Positions 6,404 through 14,355 of a stretch of 19,455 nt of DNA are shown here, piece by piece (position 1 is the stretch's first letter; each line of letters begins with the position of its first letter). The stretch covers positions 1 through 19,455 of the forward strand of contig JAISWM010000034.1 of NCBI GenBank assembly GCA_031270785.1, written 5' to 3'. The stretch comes from Oscillospiraceae bacterium. GTDB taxonomy: Bacteria; Bacillota; Clostridia; Oscillospirales; Acutalibacteraceae. Below the pieces are notes generated by a model. That model was not told where the DNA came from. It did not search any database and saw only the letters and a list, made by a program, of their open reading frames with translations. The position numbers and the translations under genes were made by a program.

Positions 6404-7729
6404 TTAATCTAAAAATCCTTTATAATGCCTCATCATCATCTGGGATTCCATCAATTTTACTGTTTCAAGTGCCACTCCAACCAGAATTATTATTGACGTT
6501 CCTCCTAAAGACAAATTGCTCATACCAGTAAAATATCCGAATAAAATAGGGAATATAGCCACAAAAGCCAAAAACATTGCCCCCATAAATGTAACTTTAG
6601 ACAATACTCTTGCAAAATAATCCATTGTAGGCTTACCGGGGCGTATGCCAGGAATTGCTCCGTTGCTTTGGCGCAGATTATTTGCCATCTCAATTGGATT
6701 ATATGTTATAGAAACATAAAAATACGAGAACATGATTATTAATAAGAAATATAGTATTGTATAAAGCCAGCCATTTACTGAAAACGCATCCAAAATCGTC
6801 TTAAGAGTTCCTGTTGGTTTCATAAAGAAATTCATTAAAGTCGGCATGGATAATATTGAACTTGCAAATATTATCGGCATAACTCCCGATAAACCTATTT
6901 TCAGCGGTATATGGCTGTTTTGCCCGGCGTATATTTTGCGGCCAACAGTTCTTTTTGCATACTGCACTGGTATTCGCCTTTCAGCGTCGTTATTAAATAC
7001 AATTACCCACATCATAAATAAGAAAATAAATATAAACAGCGGAACTAATCCGTAATATTTTCCGTGTTCCGCGGGTGATTCAACAGCTAACATTACGTAT
7101 GCCACAAGTTTGACAATTAAGCTTGGCATTCTTGAAACTATACCCGCAAACAGCAAGATCGACACACCATTGCCTATTCCATTTTCATTTACTCTTTCGC
7201 CAAGCCACATCATTAGTGCCGTACCGGCTGTGAAGGTCAAAACTATTACTATCGCCACGAATATTCCTTCCGGGCCTTGCGTATATTTAACGATGGATTT
7301 TCCCGCGTAACTGCTGTTTTTTAAGTACATGTAATAAGCCGTACCCTGCATAAGGCCTAATACTATAGTAACATATCTTGTAATGGCGGTTAGTTTTTTT
7401 CGCCCTTCTTCGCCTTCTTTTTGAAGATTTTCAAGTATCGGGAGAGCTACAGTCATAAGCTGCATTATAATTGATGCGTTAATGTACGGGGATATAGACA
7501 TCGCAAACAACGTTGCCTGAGCAAAAGCTCCTCCTGAAAGGGTATCTAAATATGCAAGGAGTGCTCCTCCTTCCGCTACGTTCCCCATAAGTCCTTTTAA
7601 AGCGTCCACGTTCAAAAAAGGTACCGGTATTGCTGACCCTATTCTAAACACTATTATTATCATTATTGTATATAACAATTTTTTTCTGAGATCAGCTGTT
7701 TTGCACGCGTTTATTAACGTTTTTATCAT
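6404..7729 (-). CDS. secY: Protein translocase subunit SecY
   Basis: Channel-forming subunit of the Sec translocon in the cytoplasmic membrane, 441 aa, with ten hydrophobic segments expected for the family. Recognisable segments are the N-terminal LRKKLLYTIMIIIVFRIGSAIPVP, the plug and first periplasmic part with GGAFAQATLFAMSISPYINASIIMQL, WLGERVNENGIGNGVSILL, and the cytoplasmic loop RRIPVQYAKRTVGRK. The ATG lies three bases after the rplO stop, with its ribosome site (GAGGTG) inside the end of rplO, so it is coupled to rplO. Confidence 0.98.
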   Translation of the reverse strand: MIKTLINACKTADLRKKLLYTIMIIIVFRIGSAIPVPFLNVDALKGLMGNVAEGGALLAYLDTLSGGAFAQATLFAMSISPYINASIIMQLMTVALPILENLQKEGEEGRKKLTAITRYVTIVLGLMQGTAYYMYLKNSSYAGKSIVKYTQGPEGIFVAIVIVLTFTAGTALMMWLGERVNENGIGNGVSILLFAGIVSRMPSLIVKLVAYVMLAVESPAEHGKYYGLVPLFIFIFLFMMWVIVFNNDAERRIPVQYAKRTVGRKIYAGQNSHIPLKIGLSGVMPIIFASSILSMPTLMNFFMKPTGTLKTILDAFSVNGWLYTILYFLLIIMFSYFYVSITYNPIEMANNLRQSNGAIPGIRPGKPTMDYFARVLSKVTFMGAMFLAFVAIFPILFGYFTGMSNLSLGGTSIIILVGVALETVKLMESQMMMRHYKGFLD

Positions 7730-7732
7730 GGC

Positions 7733-8173
7733 CTAAATCACCTCGGCCTTTCCGCCAGCGGCTTGTATCTTTTCTTTTGCGGATTTTGAAAACATCTGCG
7801 CTTTAACTGTCAAATTTTTTGTAAGGCCGCCATTTCCTATAATTTTTATTTTATCAAACTGCCTTTTTATAAGGCCTGACAATATTAATTCTTTTGCCGA
7901 TACTATTGTACCGCCATCAAAAATATTCAGGTCTTCCACATTAACGGCAGCAACTTTTTTTGCAAAAATGTTGTTAAATCCTCTTTTCGGTATCCTTCTT
8001 TGAAGCGGCATCTGGCCGCCTTCAAATCCGGGTCTTATACTTCCGCCTGAACGCGCTTTTTGGCCTTTATGCCCTTTACCGGCTGTTTTCCCTTGGCCGG
8101 AGCCGTGCCCTCTGCCTATACGTTTTCTTGGTTTCCTTGCTCCGGGTACCGCAGATAATTCATGTAACTGCAT
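7733..8173 (-). CDS. rplO: 50S ribosomal protein L15
   Basis: Late-assembling large-subunit protein, 146 aa from the ATG at 8173 (MQLHELSAVPGARKPRKRIGRG). The glycine-rich basic segment GSGQGKTAGKGHKGQKARSGG and PGFEGGQMPLQRRIPKRGF are diagnostic. A longer reading starting at a GTG at 8185 is unlikely, because that GTG is part of the GGAGGTG ribosome site. It precedes secY directly. Confidence 0.96.
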   Translation of the reverse strand: MQLHELSAVPGARKPRKRIGRGHGSGQGKTAGKGHKGQKARSGGSIRPGFEGGQMPLQRRIPKRGFNNIFAKKVAAVNVEDLNIFDGGTIVSAKELILSGLIKRQFDKIKIIGNGGLTKNLTVKAQMFSKSAKEKIQAAGGKAEVI

Positions 8174-8194
8174 ATAAATTTGCACCTCCTATAT

Positions 8195-8383
8195 TTAAGA
8201 TTGGTTAATATTTAAAACTTCAACCATATGTTTAAGTTTAAATATTTTCCCTCTTGTAGATGGGTTATCGGGCTGAACCGTAGTTTTACCGATTTTTCTA
8301 AGGCCCAGAGCCTTAGCTGTTTTTATTTGATTTTTTTGTCTTCCGGCTAAACTTTTTACCAACTTAATTGATAAACTGGCCAC
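8195..8383 (-). CDS. rpmD: 50S ribosomal protein L30
   Basis: Large-subunit protein L30, 62 aa, normal for bacteria. The segments SIKLVKSLAGRQKNQIKTAK and LGLRKIGKTTVQPDNPSTRG followed by the hydrophobic VEVLNI tail are typical. It lies between rpsE and rplO, with 11 bp to the preceding gene. Confidence 0.95.
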   Translation of the reverse strand: MASLSIKLVKSLAGRQKNQIKTAKALGLRKIGKTTVQPDNPSTRGKIFKLKHMVEVLNINQS

Positions 8384-8394
8384 TTTAATCCCCC

Positions 8395-8895
8395 CTAACC
8401 TAATATTTCTTTGACTGATTTATCGCGCACAGCCGCTACTTCTTGAGCGCTTTTTAACGATTTAAGCCCCTGAAGAGTTGCCCTTACTACATTACATGCA
8501 TTATTAGACCTTAAAGCTTTTGTACGAATGTCTTTTATTCCTGTTGCTTCAACAACCGCGCGCACCGACCCTCCAGCTATAACGCCTGTACCCGGCGCTG
8601 CAGGCTTCATCAGAACTCTTCCGGCCCCGAATTTTCCTATAATTTCGTGCGGAATGGTTGTTCCCTTCAAAGACACTTTTATTAAATTCTTCTTAGCGTC
8701 CTCTATTCCTTTTCTTATAGCGTCCGGAACCTCCCCCGATTTTCCTGTTCCAAAACCTACTACTCCGTTCCCGTCTCCAACAACAACAAGTGCGGCAAAT
8801 TTAAATATTCTTCCCCCTTTAACCGTCTTGGAAACTCTGTTAACAGCTACTAAACGTTCTTTAAGATTCAATGTTTTACCATCAATTTTAGACAA
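8395..8895 (-). CDS. rpsE: 30S ribosomal protein S5
   Basis: Small-subunit protein involved in decoding fidelity and mRNA unwinding at entry, 166 aa. The N-terminal double-stranded RNA-binding half contains VNRVSKTVKGGRIFKFAALVVVGDGNG; the C-terminal half contains GTTIPHEIIGKFGAGRVLMKPAAPGTG. The start codon is TTG at 8895, preceded by GGGAGGG with 6-nt spacing; no suitable ATG is nearby and this start gives the canonical N-terminus. Confidence 0.97.
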   Translation of the reverse strand: MSKIDGKTLNLKERLVAVNRVSKTVKGGRIFKFAALVVVGDGNGVVGFGTGKSGEVPDAIRKGIEDAKKNLIKVSLKGTTIPHEIIGKFGAGRVLMKPAAPGTGVIAGGSVRAVVEATGIKDIRTKALRSNNACNVVRATLQGLKSLKSAQEVAAVRDKSVKEILG

Positions 8896-8916
8896 ATATA
8901 TCCCTCCCTTGCGTAA

Positions 8917-9276
8917 TTAAAATTTAAGTCCGCCTTCTCTTGCCCCTTCGGCTAATTCCTTGATTCTTCCATGAAATATATACCCGCCGCGGTCAAATAC
9001 TACTTCTTTTACATTTTTTTCAATAGCTTTTTTTGCTATTATTTTGCCAACTTCTTTTGCGCCTTCTTTGTTTCCGCCATTCATATTAAAATCTTTATCA
9101 AGGCTTGAAGCAGAAACTAAAGTCATGCCTTTTGAATCGTCAATTATTTGAGCATAAATATTTTCAGAAGATCTGAAAACATTTAGTCTCGGGCGCTCTG
9201 GCGTACCGAAAATTTTATTTCTAACACGCATATGCCGTTTTTTGCGCGAAACATTTTTATCTATCCTATTTACCAT
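8917..9276 (-). CDS. rplR: 50S ribosomal protein L18
   Basis: 5S rRNA-binding protein, 119 aa. Diagnostic segments are RHMRVRNKIFGTPERPRLNVFRSSENIYAQIIDD and the C-terminal VVFDRGGYIFHGRIKELAEGAREGGLKF. The start is the ATG at 9276 with a GAGGTG site. It stands in the usual order between rplF and rpsE. Confidence 0.97.
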   Translation of the reverse strand: MVNRIDKNVSRKKRHMRVRNKIFGTPERPRLNVFRSSENIYAQIIDDSKGMTLVSASSLDKDFNMNGGNKEGAKEVGKIIAKKAIEKNVKEVVFDRGGYIFHGRIKELAEGAREGGLKF

Positions 9277-9297
9277 CTTAATTATTCACCTCTATTC

Positions 9298-9837
9298 TTA
9301 TTTTTTACCGGTTTTTCCTTCTTTACGGCGGATTACTTCATCTGCATATTTAATACCTTTACCTTTATAAGGTTCCGGCGGACGTTTTTCACGTACTTCC
9401 GCTGCAAACTGGCCTACTTTTTGTTTGTCGCACCCATGAATAATTATTTTGTTTGTCCCCTGAACTTCTATCTTTATTTCATCCGTTTCAGAAACTGTGA
9501 CTTGGTGAGAATATCCCAAATTCATAACCAAATTTTTCCCTTGCTTTTGCACACGATATCCTACTCCGTTTACTTCCAGTTCTTTTTTGAAACCTTCCGT
9601 AACACCCTTGACCATATTAAAAATGAGCGAACGCATTAAGCCGTGAAGAGCTCTGTTTTCTTTTTGATCATTCGGCCTTTTTACGTGTATTACTTCAGGT
9701 TCTATTTCTAAAGTTATATTGGGATGAATTTTTTGAGTTAATGTTCCTTTACTGCCTTTAACATATAATACACCACTGTCGAGTTTAATATCGACACCGG
9801 CGGGAATATTTATGGGCTTTCTTCCAATTCTTGACAA
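9298..9837 (-). CDS. rplF: 50S ribosomal protein L6
   Basis: Large-subunit protein near the factor-binding centre, 179 aa. Typical segments are MSRIGRKPINIPAGVDI, GTLTQKIHP, the central NGVGYRVQKQGKNLVMNLGYSH, and the C-terminal RPPEPYKGKGIKYADE. The start codon is TTG at 9837, after an AAGGGGG site about 10 nt upstream. It lies between rpsH and rplR. Confidence 0.97.
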   Translation of the reverse strand: MSRIGRKPINIPAGVDIKLDSGVLYVKGSKGTLTQKIHPNITLEIEPEVIHVKRPNDQKENRALHGLMRSLIFNMVKGVTEGFKKELEVNGVGYRVQKQGKNLVMNLGYSHQVTVSETDEIKIEVQGTNKIIIHGCDKQKVGQFAAEVREKRPPEPYKGKGIKYADEVIRRKEGKTGKK

Positions 9838-9869
9838 AACTTTGTACCCCCTTTTTTGCTAATTTATGT

Positions 9870-10268
9870 TCACCATACGTATGCGAGAACTTCTCCGCCT
9901 ACGTTCTCTTTGCGTGCTCGGCGATCTGTCATTATTCCTTTAGAAGTAGATATTATCGCAATACCTAAACCCTTCATTACTTTTGGTACATTTGCTGCGT
10001 CGCTGTACATCCTAAGCCCCGGTTTTGAAATTCTTTTAAGCCCTGATATTACCGAATTTTTACCATCTTTGTACTTTAAATATACTTTCAGCATTCCTTG
10101 TTTATCATCTCTGGAAACTATAAAACGTTTAATATATCCTTCACTTACTAATATTTCAAGTATAGACTTTTTCATATTTGAGGAAGGAATTTTTACGATC
10201 TCATGTTTCGCGGAACTCGCATTCCGGATTCTTGTAAGTAAATCCGCAATTTTATCGGTTGTTTGCAT
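9870..10268 (-). CDS. rpsH: 30S ribosomal protein S8
   Basis: Primary 16S rRNA-binding protein, 132 aa. Recognisable are the N-terminal DKIADLLTRIRNAS and the C-terminal GLGIAIISTSKGIMTDRRARKENVGGEVLAYVW. In Escherichia coli S8 represses the spc operon at the rplE region; no such target could be identified by eye here. A 160-bp AT-rich spacer separates it from rpsN, longer than usual for this operon. Confidence 0.97.
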   Translation of the reverse strand: MQTTDKIADLLTRIRNASSAKHEIVKIPSSNMKKSILEILVSEGYIKRFIVSRDDKQGMLKVYLKYKDGKNSVISGLKRISKPGLRMYSDAANVPKVMKGLGIAIISTSKGIMTDRRARKENVGGEVLAYVW

Positions 10269-10428
10269 ATAAAATTAATCACTCCTTTTCAAAATTTATT
10301 TTTTTACATTAACTGAATAATCACTATATTCATTTTAAGTGTTTGAATTTCCACTGCCGCCTAAATAATCAAAATCAAATTTCAAAACAAGCAAAATATA
10401 ATGAAATAATATGATTATTATTTTGTAT

Positions 10429-10614
10429 TTACCAACTGGCTTTTCTTACCCCGGGAATTTCACCTTTATAAGCCAGCTCTCTAAAACAAATACGGCAAAC
10501 TCCAAATTTACGGAGGTAACCATGAGGCCTACCGCATATCTTGCATCTGGAATATTCACGCGTTTTATATTTTTGTTTTTTTCTTTGCTTCATTATTAAT
10601 GAAGTCTTGGCCAT
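10429..10614 (-). CDS. rpsN: 30S ribosomal protein S14, zinc-binding short form
   Basis: Short zinc-binding S14 (type Z), 61 aa. The zinc knuckle is C24-KI-C27 … C40-RI-C43, followed by the family C-terminus FRELAYKGEIPGVRKASW. It lies between rplE and rpsH as in most Gram-positive bacteria. Confidence 0.97.
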   Translation of the reverse strand: MAKTSLIMKQRKKQKYKTREYSRCKICGRPHGYLRKFGVCRICFRELAYKGEIPGVRKASW

Positions 10615-10626
10615 AATAATCCCTCC

Positions 10627-11166
10627 TTATTTTCTGAATACTGCTCCCATAAGTAATAAAAGCTCTTTGGCTTCTTCATTGGTATTTGCTGTAGTTGATA
10701 TTGATATATCCATACCGCGGATTTTATCTATTTTATCATACTCTATTTCAGGAAATATGAGCTGTTCTTTAACACCAATGTTATAATTTCCCCTGCCGTC
10801 AAATGAATTTGCACTTATGCCTCTGAAATCTCTGACTCTTGGGAGTGCAAAGTTAAAAAACCTATCTAAAAATTCATACATTCGTTCACTTCTTAAAGTA
10901 ACCTTAACCCCTATTTTCATTCCTTCACGTACTTTAAAATTTGCAACAGATTTTTTAGCAGTACACACAACAGGTTTTTGACCGGTAATAATTGAAAGAT
11001 CACTTATTACAGAAGGTATTACTTTAGAATTTTCTCTGGCTTCTCCGGCTCCAACGTTAATTACCACTTTTTCAAACTTCGGAACTTGCATAATATTTTT
11101 GTAAGAAAATTTATTCATAAGTTTCGGAACTACTTCTTCTTGGTAATATTTTTTAAGTCTGGACAT
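10627..11166 (-). CDS. rplE: 50S ribosomal protein L5
   Basis: 5S rRNA-binding protein that also contacts P-site tRNA, 179 aa. Diagnostic segments include VPKFEKVVINVGAGEA, TGQKPVVCTAKKSVANFKVREGMKIGVKVTLR, and the C-terminal region FPEIEYDKIDKIRGMDISI. The ATG at 11166 follows a GGGAGGATATGA stretch. Confidence 0.97.
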   Translation of the reverse strand: MSRLKKYYQEEVVPKLMNKFSYKNIMQVPKFEKVVINVGAGEARENSKVIPSVISDLSIITGQKPVVCTAKKSVANFKVREGMKIGVKVTLRSERMYEFLDRFFNFALPRVRDFRGISANSFDGRGNYNIGVKEQLIFPEIEYDKIDKIRGMDISISTTANTNEEAKELLLLMGAVFRK

Positions 11167-11182
11167 TCATATCCTCCCTTCA

Positions 11183-11503
11183 CTAAATTAACTGCCCGCA
11201 TTTTTTGCAGCTTCTTTTTTTGTTGCCGTTTTCTTCGAATTTATGAGCAACTCTTGTAGGCGCGTCGCAATGTGGGCAAACCAGCTGTACTTTGCACGCG
11301 TAAAGCGCACTTTCTGTTTTTACTATTCCGCCTTGCTGACCTGATTTTCTCGGTTTAACATGTTTAGAAACAATGCCTATCCCTTCAACGATGACTTTCC
11401 CCTCTTTTGGGCTCGCGGCAAGTATTTTACCTTTTTTGCCGCTTTCTTTTCCGCTGAGCACAATTATGGTGTCACCGGTTCTGACGTGCAATTTATTTTT
11501 CAT
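11183..11503 (-). CDS. rplX: 50S ribosomal protein L24 with C-terminal zinc ribbon
   Basis: Assembly-initiating large-subunit protein, 106 aa from the ATG at 11503. The KOW motif occupies about residues 5–35 (VRTGDTIIVLSGKESGKKGKI). The C-terminal part has C76-PH-C79 and C99-KK-C102, a zinc-ribbon arrangement seen in many Clostridia and lacking in E. coli L24. An upstream GTG at 11512 lies within the AGGAGGTGATC ribosome site and is not used in my reading. Confidence 0.96.
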   Translation of the reverse strand: MKNKLHVRTGDTIIVLSGKESGKKGKILAASPKEGKVIVEGIGIVSKHVKPRKSGQQGGIVKTESALYACKVQLVCPHCDAPTRVAHKFEENGNKKRSCKKCGQLI

Positions 11504-11518
11504 AGTGATCACCTCCTT

Positions 11519-11887
11519 TTAAATTGTCTCCGGAGCCAGACTTAAAATCTTTGTATATTCTTTGTCACGAAGTTCCCTCGCAACCGGCCCGAATATACGT
11601 GTCCCTTTGGGATTTTTATCTTCTTTTATTATTACGCCGGCGTTTTCATCGAATCTTATATAAGAACCGTCCGCGCGGCGAGTATCATTTACGGTACGGA
11701 CGACTACCGCCTTTACAACTTCGCCCTTTTTTACCATACCGCCGGGATTTGCTTTTTTTACCGAAGCTACTATTACATCCCCGATATGTGCATATTTTCT
11801 GCCTGTTCCACCAAGTACTTTTATGCACATCAGCTCTTTAGCCCCTGTATTATCAGCAACCCTCAAGCGTGTTTGCTGCTGTATCAA
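11519..11887 (-). CDS. rplN: 50S ribosomal protein L14
   Basis: Intersubunit bridge protein, 122 aa, the exact family length. Diagnostic segments are IQQQTRLRVADNTGAKELMCIKVLGG, the VVVRTVNDTRRADGSYIRFDENA block and GTRIFGPVARELRDKEYTKILSLAPE. The start codon is TTG at 11887, 8 nt after GGAGG; this start gives the canonical N-terminus and no ATG competes. Confidence 0.97.
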   Translation of the reverse strand: MIQQQTRLRVADNTGAKELMCIKVLGGTGRKYAHIGDVIVASVKKANPGGMVKKGEVVKAVVVRTVNDTRRADGSYIRFDENAGVIIKEDKNPKGTRIFGPVARELRDKEYTKILSLAPETI

Positions 11888-11915
11888 ATCGATTTCCTCC
11901 TAACTTCATAAATTT

Positions 11916-12200
11916 TTATTTTGCTTTTTCTATTGTTTCGACAAGCCTCCACCTTTTTTCTTTCGACAGCGGGCGGGTTTCCATTACGCGCACTCTATCG
12001 CCGACCTTGCATTCGTTTTTTTCATCATGCGCTTTTAGCTTTACCGTACGTTTAACTATCTTTTTATAAAGGGGATGTCTAAAACTATCTTCAATCGCTA
12101 CTACTATGGTTTTATCCATTTTATCACTAACGACTCTGCCAACGTCTGTTTTCCTCACATTACGGTCATTAGCATTGTTTTTTTCTATATTTTCTGCCAT
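11916..12200 (-). CDS. rpsQ: 30S ribosomal protein S17
   Basis: Primary 16S rRNA-binding OB-fold protein, 94 aa. The core runs GRVVSDKMDKTIVVAIEDSFRHPLYKKIVKRTVKLKAHDEKNECKVGD and RVMETRPLSKEKRWRLVE. About 12 asparagine-rich residues at the N-terminus (MAENIEKNNAND) extend it beyond the usual 82–86 aa. It starts three bases after the rpmC stop. Confidence 0.96.
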   Translation of the reverse strand: MAENIEKNNANDRNVRKTDVGRVVSDKMDKTIVVAIEDSFRHPLYKKIVKRTVKLKAHDEKNECKVGDRVRVMETRPLSKEKRWRLVETIEKAK

Positions 12201-12203
12201 AAG

Positions 12204-12434
12204 TTACTTTACTCCCTCCTTTGTATCTTCACATTCACTTTTAGATTCTTTATTTCTCTCATTCAAGATTGTCTTTATCCTTGCAACATCTTTTTTTACC
12301 GCTTTAATACGCATAGGATTTTCAAGTTGATTTATGGCAAGTTGAAACCTTAAGTTTAAGAGTTCAGATTTAAAATCTGAAAGTTTTGCCCCCAAATCCT
12401 CGGAAGACATGTTTTTTATTTCTGCAATTTTCAT
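12204..12434 (-). CDS. rpmC: 50S ribosomal protein L29
   Basis: Large-subunit protein at the exit tunnel rim, docking site for chaperones, 76 aa. The helical hairpin has EIKNMSSEDLGAKLSDFKSELLNLRFQLAINQLENPMRIK and VKKDVARIKTIL. The C-terminal tail (about 17 residues, acidic and lysine-rich) is longer than usual. The ATG abuts the rplP stop with no spacing (TAAATG). Confidence 0.95.
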   Translation of the reverse strand: MKIAEIKNMSSEDLGAKLSDFKSELLNLRFQLAINQLENPMRIKAVKKDVARIKTILNERNKESKSECEDTKEGVK

Positions 12435-12860
12435 TTACGCCTCACCACCAGTTTCTTCTTTTTTTACAAATTTACATTTAACAGGCAACTTATTTGAGGC
12501 AAGCCTAAGAGCTTCTCTTGCGGTTTCTTCCGGTATTCCGCTTATTTCAAACATTACCCTGCCGGGCTTTACCACGGCCACCCAATATTCTGGCGCTCCT
12601 TTACCTTTACCCATTCTTGTTTCTGCGGGCTTCTTAGAAACCGGTTTATCCGGAAAAATCTTTATCCACACCTTACCAAATCTTTTACAGTAACGAGTCA
12701 TAGCAACACGGGCCGCTTCAATTTGATTAGCTGTTATCCAGCACGGTTCTAAAGATTCTAACCCAAAATCACCATAAGTCACTTTGTTTCCTCGAGTAGC
12801 TTTACCCGTCATTCTTCCTCTGTGTACTCTTCTGTATTTTGTGCGTTTCGGCAGTAGCAT
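12435..12860 (-). CDS. rplP: 50S ribosomal protein L16
   Basis: Large-subunit protein near the A site and 5S rRNA, 141 aa. Diagnostic segments are MLLPKRTKYRRVHRGRMTGKATRG, ARVAMTRYCKRFGKVWIKIFPDKP and GKGKGAPEYWVAVVKPGRVMFEI. Its ATG overlaps the rpsC stop by one base (TAATG). Confidence 0.97.
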   Translation of the reverse strand: MLLPKRTKYRRVHRGRMTGKATRGNKVTYGDFGLESLEPCWITANQIEAARVAMTRYCKRFGKVWIKIFPDKPVSKKPAETRMGKGKGAPEYWVAVVKPGRVMFEISGIPEETAREALRLASNKLPVKCKFVKKEETGGEA

Positions 12861-13531
12861 TACTCGTTACCCCCTTCCGCAGCTTTGGCGCTTTCACGGT
12901 TATCTTTAAGTATTTCTCCTTTATAGATCCATACCTTTACGCCAATTATTCCGTAAGTGGTGCTTGCTCTTGCAACACCGTAATTTATATCCGCACGAAA
13001 AGTTTGCAGCGGAATTGTTCCCTCGTGATAATGTTCGGTTCTTGCAATTTCCGCTCCGCCAAGTCTACCGGATACTTGCGTTTTAATGCCTTTTGCTCCT
13101 GCTTTCATAGACTTCCCTATAGCCATTTTCATTGCTCTTCTGAAAGATATTCTTTTTTCAAGTTGAACCGCTATGCTTTCAGCTACTAATTGGGCGTCCA
13201 TGTCAGCCGTTTTGACTTCCACCACATTTATAAATACTGATTTTTTAACTAATTTTTCGCAGCACTTGCGAAGCTTTTCAATTTCAACGCCGCCTTTTCC
13301 TATAACAATACCGGGCTTGGAACAATGAATATAAAGGCGAACTTTCGTAGTGTCCCTTTCAATTTCAATTTTAGGAATTCCTGCCAGATAAAGTTTATTT
13401 TTAAGCATTTTACGAAGTTTATAATCTTCAACTAAAGTGTCACCAAAATAGCTATCCTTTACAAACCAACGCGAATCCCAGTTTTTTATTACGCCAACAC
13501 GCATTCCGTGCGGATTTACTTTTTGACCCAT
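12860..13531 (-). CDS. rpsC: 30S ribosomal protein S3
   Basis: mRNA-entry-site protein with helicase-associated role, 223 aa. It contains MGQKVNPHGMRVGVIKNWDSRW, the KH motif GIVIGKGGVEIEKLR, and the C-terminal GRLGGAEIARTEHYHEGTIPLQTFRADINYG block. It lies between rplV and rplP and overlaps rplP by one base. Confidence 0.97.
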   Translation of the reverse strand: MGQKVNPHGMRVGVIKNWDSRWFVKDSYFGDTLVEDYKLRKMLKNKLYLAGIPKIEIERDTTKVRLYIHCSKPGIVIGKGGVEIEKLRKCCEKLVKKSVFINVVEVKTADMDAQLVAESIAVQLEKRISFRRAMKMAIGKSMKAGAKGIKTQVSGRLGGAEIARTEHYHEGTIPLQTFRADINYGVARASTTYGIIGVKVWIYKGEILKDNRESAKAAEGGNE

Positions 13532-13545
13532 ACTCTCCCCCTCCT

Positions 13546-13887
13546 TTACAAATTTTCTTTTTCTTTAAGTGCTAAAGTAACGTGTGAAGTCCTCTTTTTA
13601 ATCCTATACGCACGCCCCTTTGAAACAGGTCTTGTCCTCTTGAGTATCGAACCCGGGCATACAAAGCACTCTGAAATATAAAGTTTTGCAATATCCATGT
13701 GATTATTATTGGTGGCATTCGCTATAGCTGATCTAAGTAATTTTTCAAGATACTCACATGCAGCTTTAGGCGTATGTTTAATAATTGCCATAGCATAATC
13801 TACAGGCTTGTTTCTTATAAGATCAAGTACTATGGAAACTTTTCTCGGTGATATTCTGGCATACTTTAAATAAGCCTTTGCTTCCAC
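13546..13887 (-). CDS. rplV: 50S ribosomal protein L22
   Basis: Exit-tunnel protein, 113 aa. Recognised by YLKYARISPRKVSIVLDLIRNKPV, the LLRSAIANATNNN helix and the tunnel hairpin GSILKRTRPVSKGRAYRIKKRTSH. The start is GTG at 13887 after a GGGAGAG site; an overlapping ATG is out of frame. A 134-bp gap to rpsS upstream holds a short inverted-repeat element. Confidence 0.96.
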   Translation of the reverse strand: MEAKAYLKYARISPRKVSIVLDLIRNKPVDYAMAIIKHTPKAACEYLEKLLRSAIANATNNNHMDIAKLYISECFVCPGSILKRTRPVSKGRAYRIKKRTSHVTLALKEKENL

Positions 13888-13928
13888 ATTTTTCTCTCCC
13901 TTCTACTTAAGTTTACTTATTAAGTTAC

Positions 13929-14016
13929 GGCGGCGATCCAAATTAGTTGATAATATCTTCCCCCCGCCGAAACGCCGGTGTGAAAGAAGGAATTCCAACT
14001 ATTTTGAAACATAACC
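13929..14016. mobile_element. Short palindromic inverted-repeat element, copy A4, with 9-bp target duplication
   Basis: An 88-bp element between rplV and rpsS, running GGCGGCGATCCAAATTAGTT … CCAACTATTTTGAAACATAACC in inverted symmetry around a GC-rich core (CCCCCCGCCGAAACGCCGG). It is flanked on both sides by the direct repeat TTAAGTTAC (13920–13928 and 14017–14025), exactly as expected for a target-site duplication. The right-hand repeat copy contains the rpsS stop codon, so the target site was at the very end of rpsS and the gene was left intact. Confidence 0.85.
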
Positions 14017-14021
14017 TTAAG

Positions 14022-14309
14022 TTACTTAGCAGCAGTTTTGCCGGTCGTTTTAGAACCGGAGTGTGCTTTAAACGTTCTTGTCGGAGCGAACTCTCCGAGT
14101 TTATGCCCTACCATATCTTCCGTTACATAAACAGGTATATGTTTACGGCCATCATGAACAGCGAAAGTGTGCCCTACGAAATCCGGAAATATTGTTGACG
14201 CTCTGCTCCATGTTTTTAGAATCTTTTTTTCGCCTTTTTCGTTCATTTCAAGTACTCTTTTAAGAAGTATTGGCTGGACAAAGGGTTTTTTCTTTAAACT
14301 TCTGCTCAT
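14022..14309 (-). CDS. rpsS: 30S ribosomal protein S19
   Basis: Small-subunit head protein forming a pair with S13, 95 aa. Typical segments are MSRSLKKKPFVQPILLKRV, KTWSRASTIFPDFVGHTFAVHDGRKHIPVYVTEDMVGHKLGEFAPTRTFK (two-thirds of the protein). Its stop codon lies within the 9-bp duplication made by the adjacent inserted element; the reading frame is not changed. Confidence 0.97.
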   Translation of the reverse strand: MSRSLKKKPFVQPILLKRVLEMNEKGEKKILKTWSRASTIFPDFVGHTFAVHDGRKHIPVYVTEDMVGHKLGEFAPTRTFKAHSGSKTTGKTAAK

Positions 14310-14355
14310 ATATTACTTTTCTCTCCTTTTCAGACTATTAAAGTTTTATATGCGA

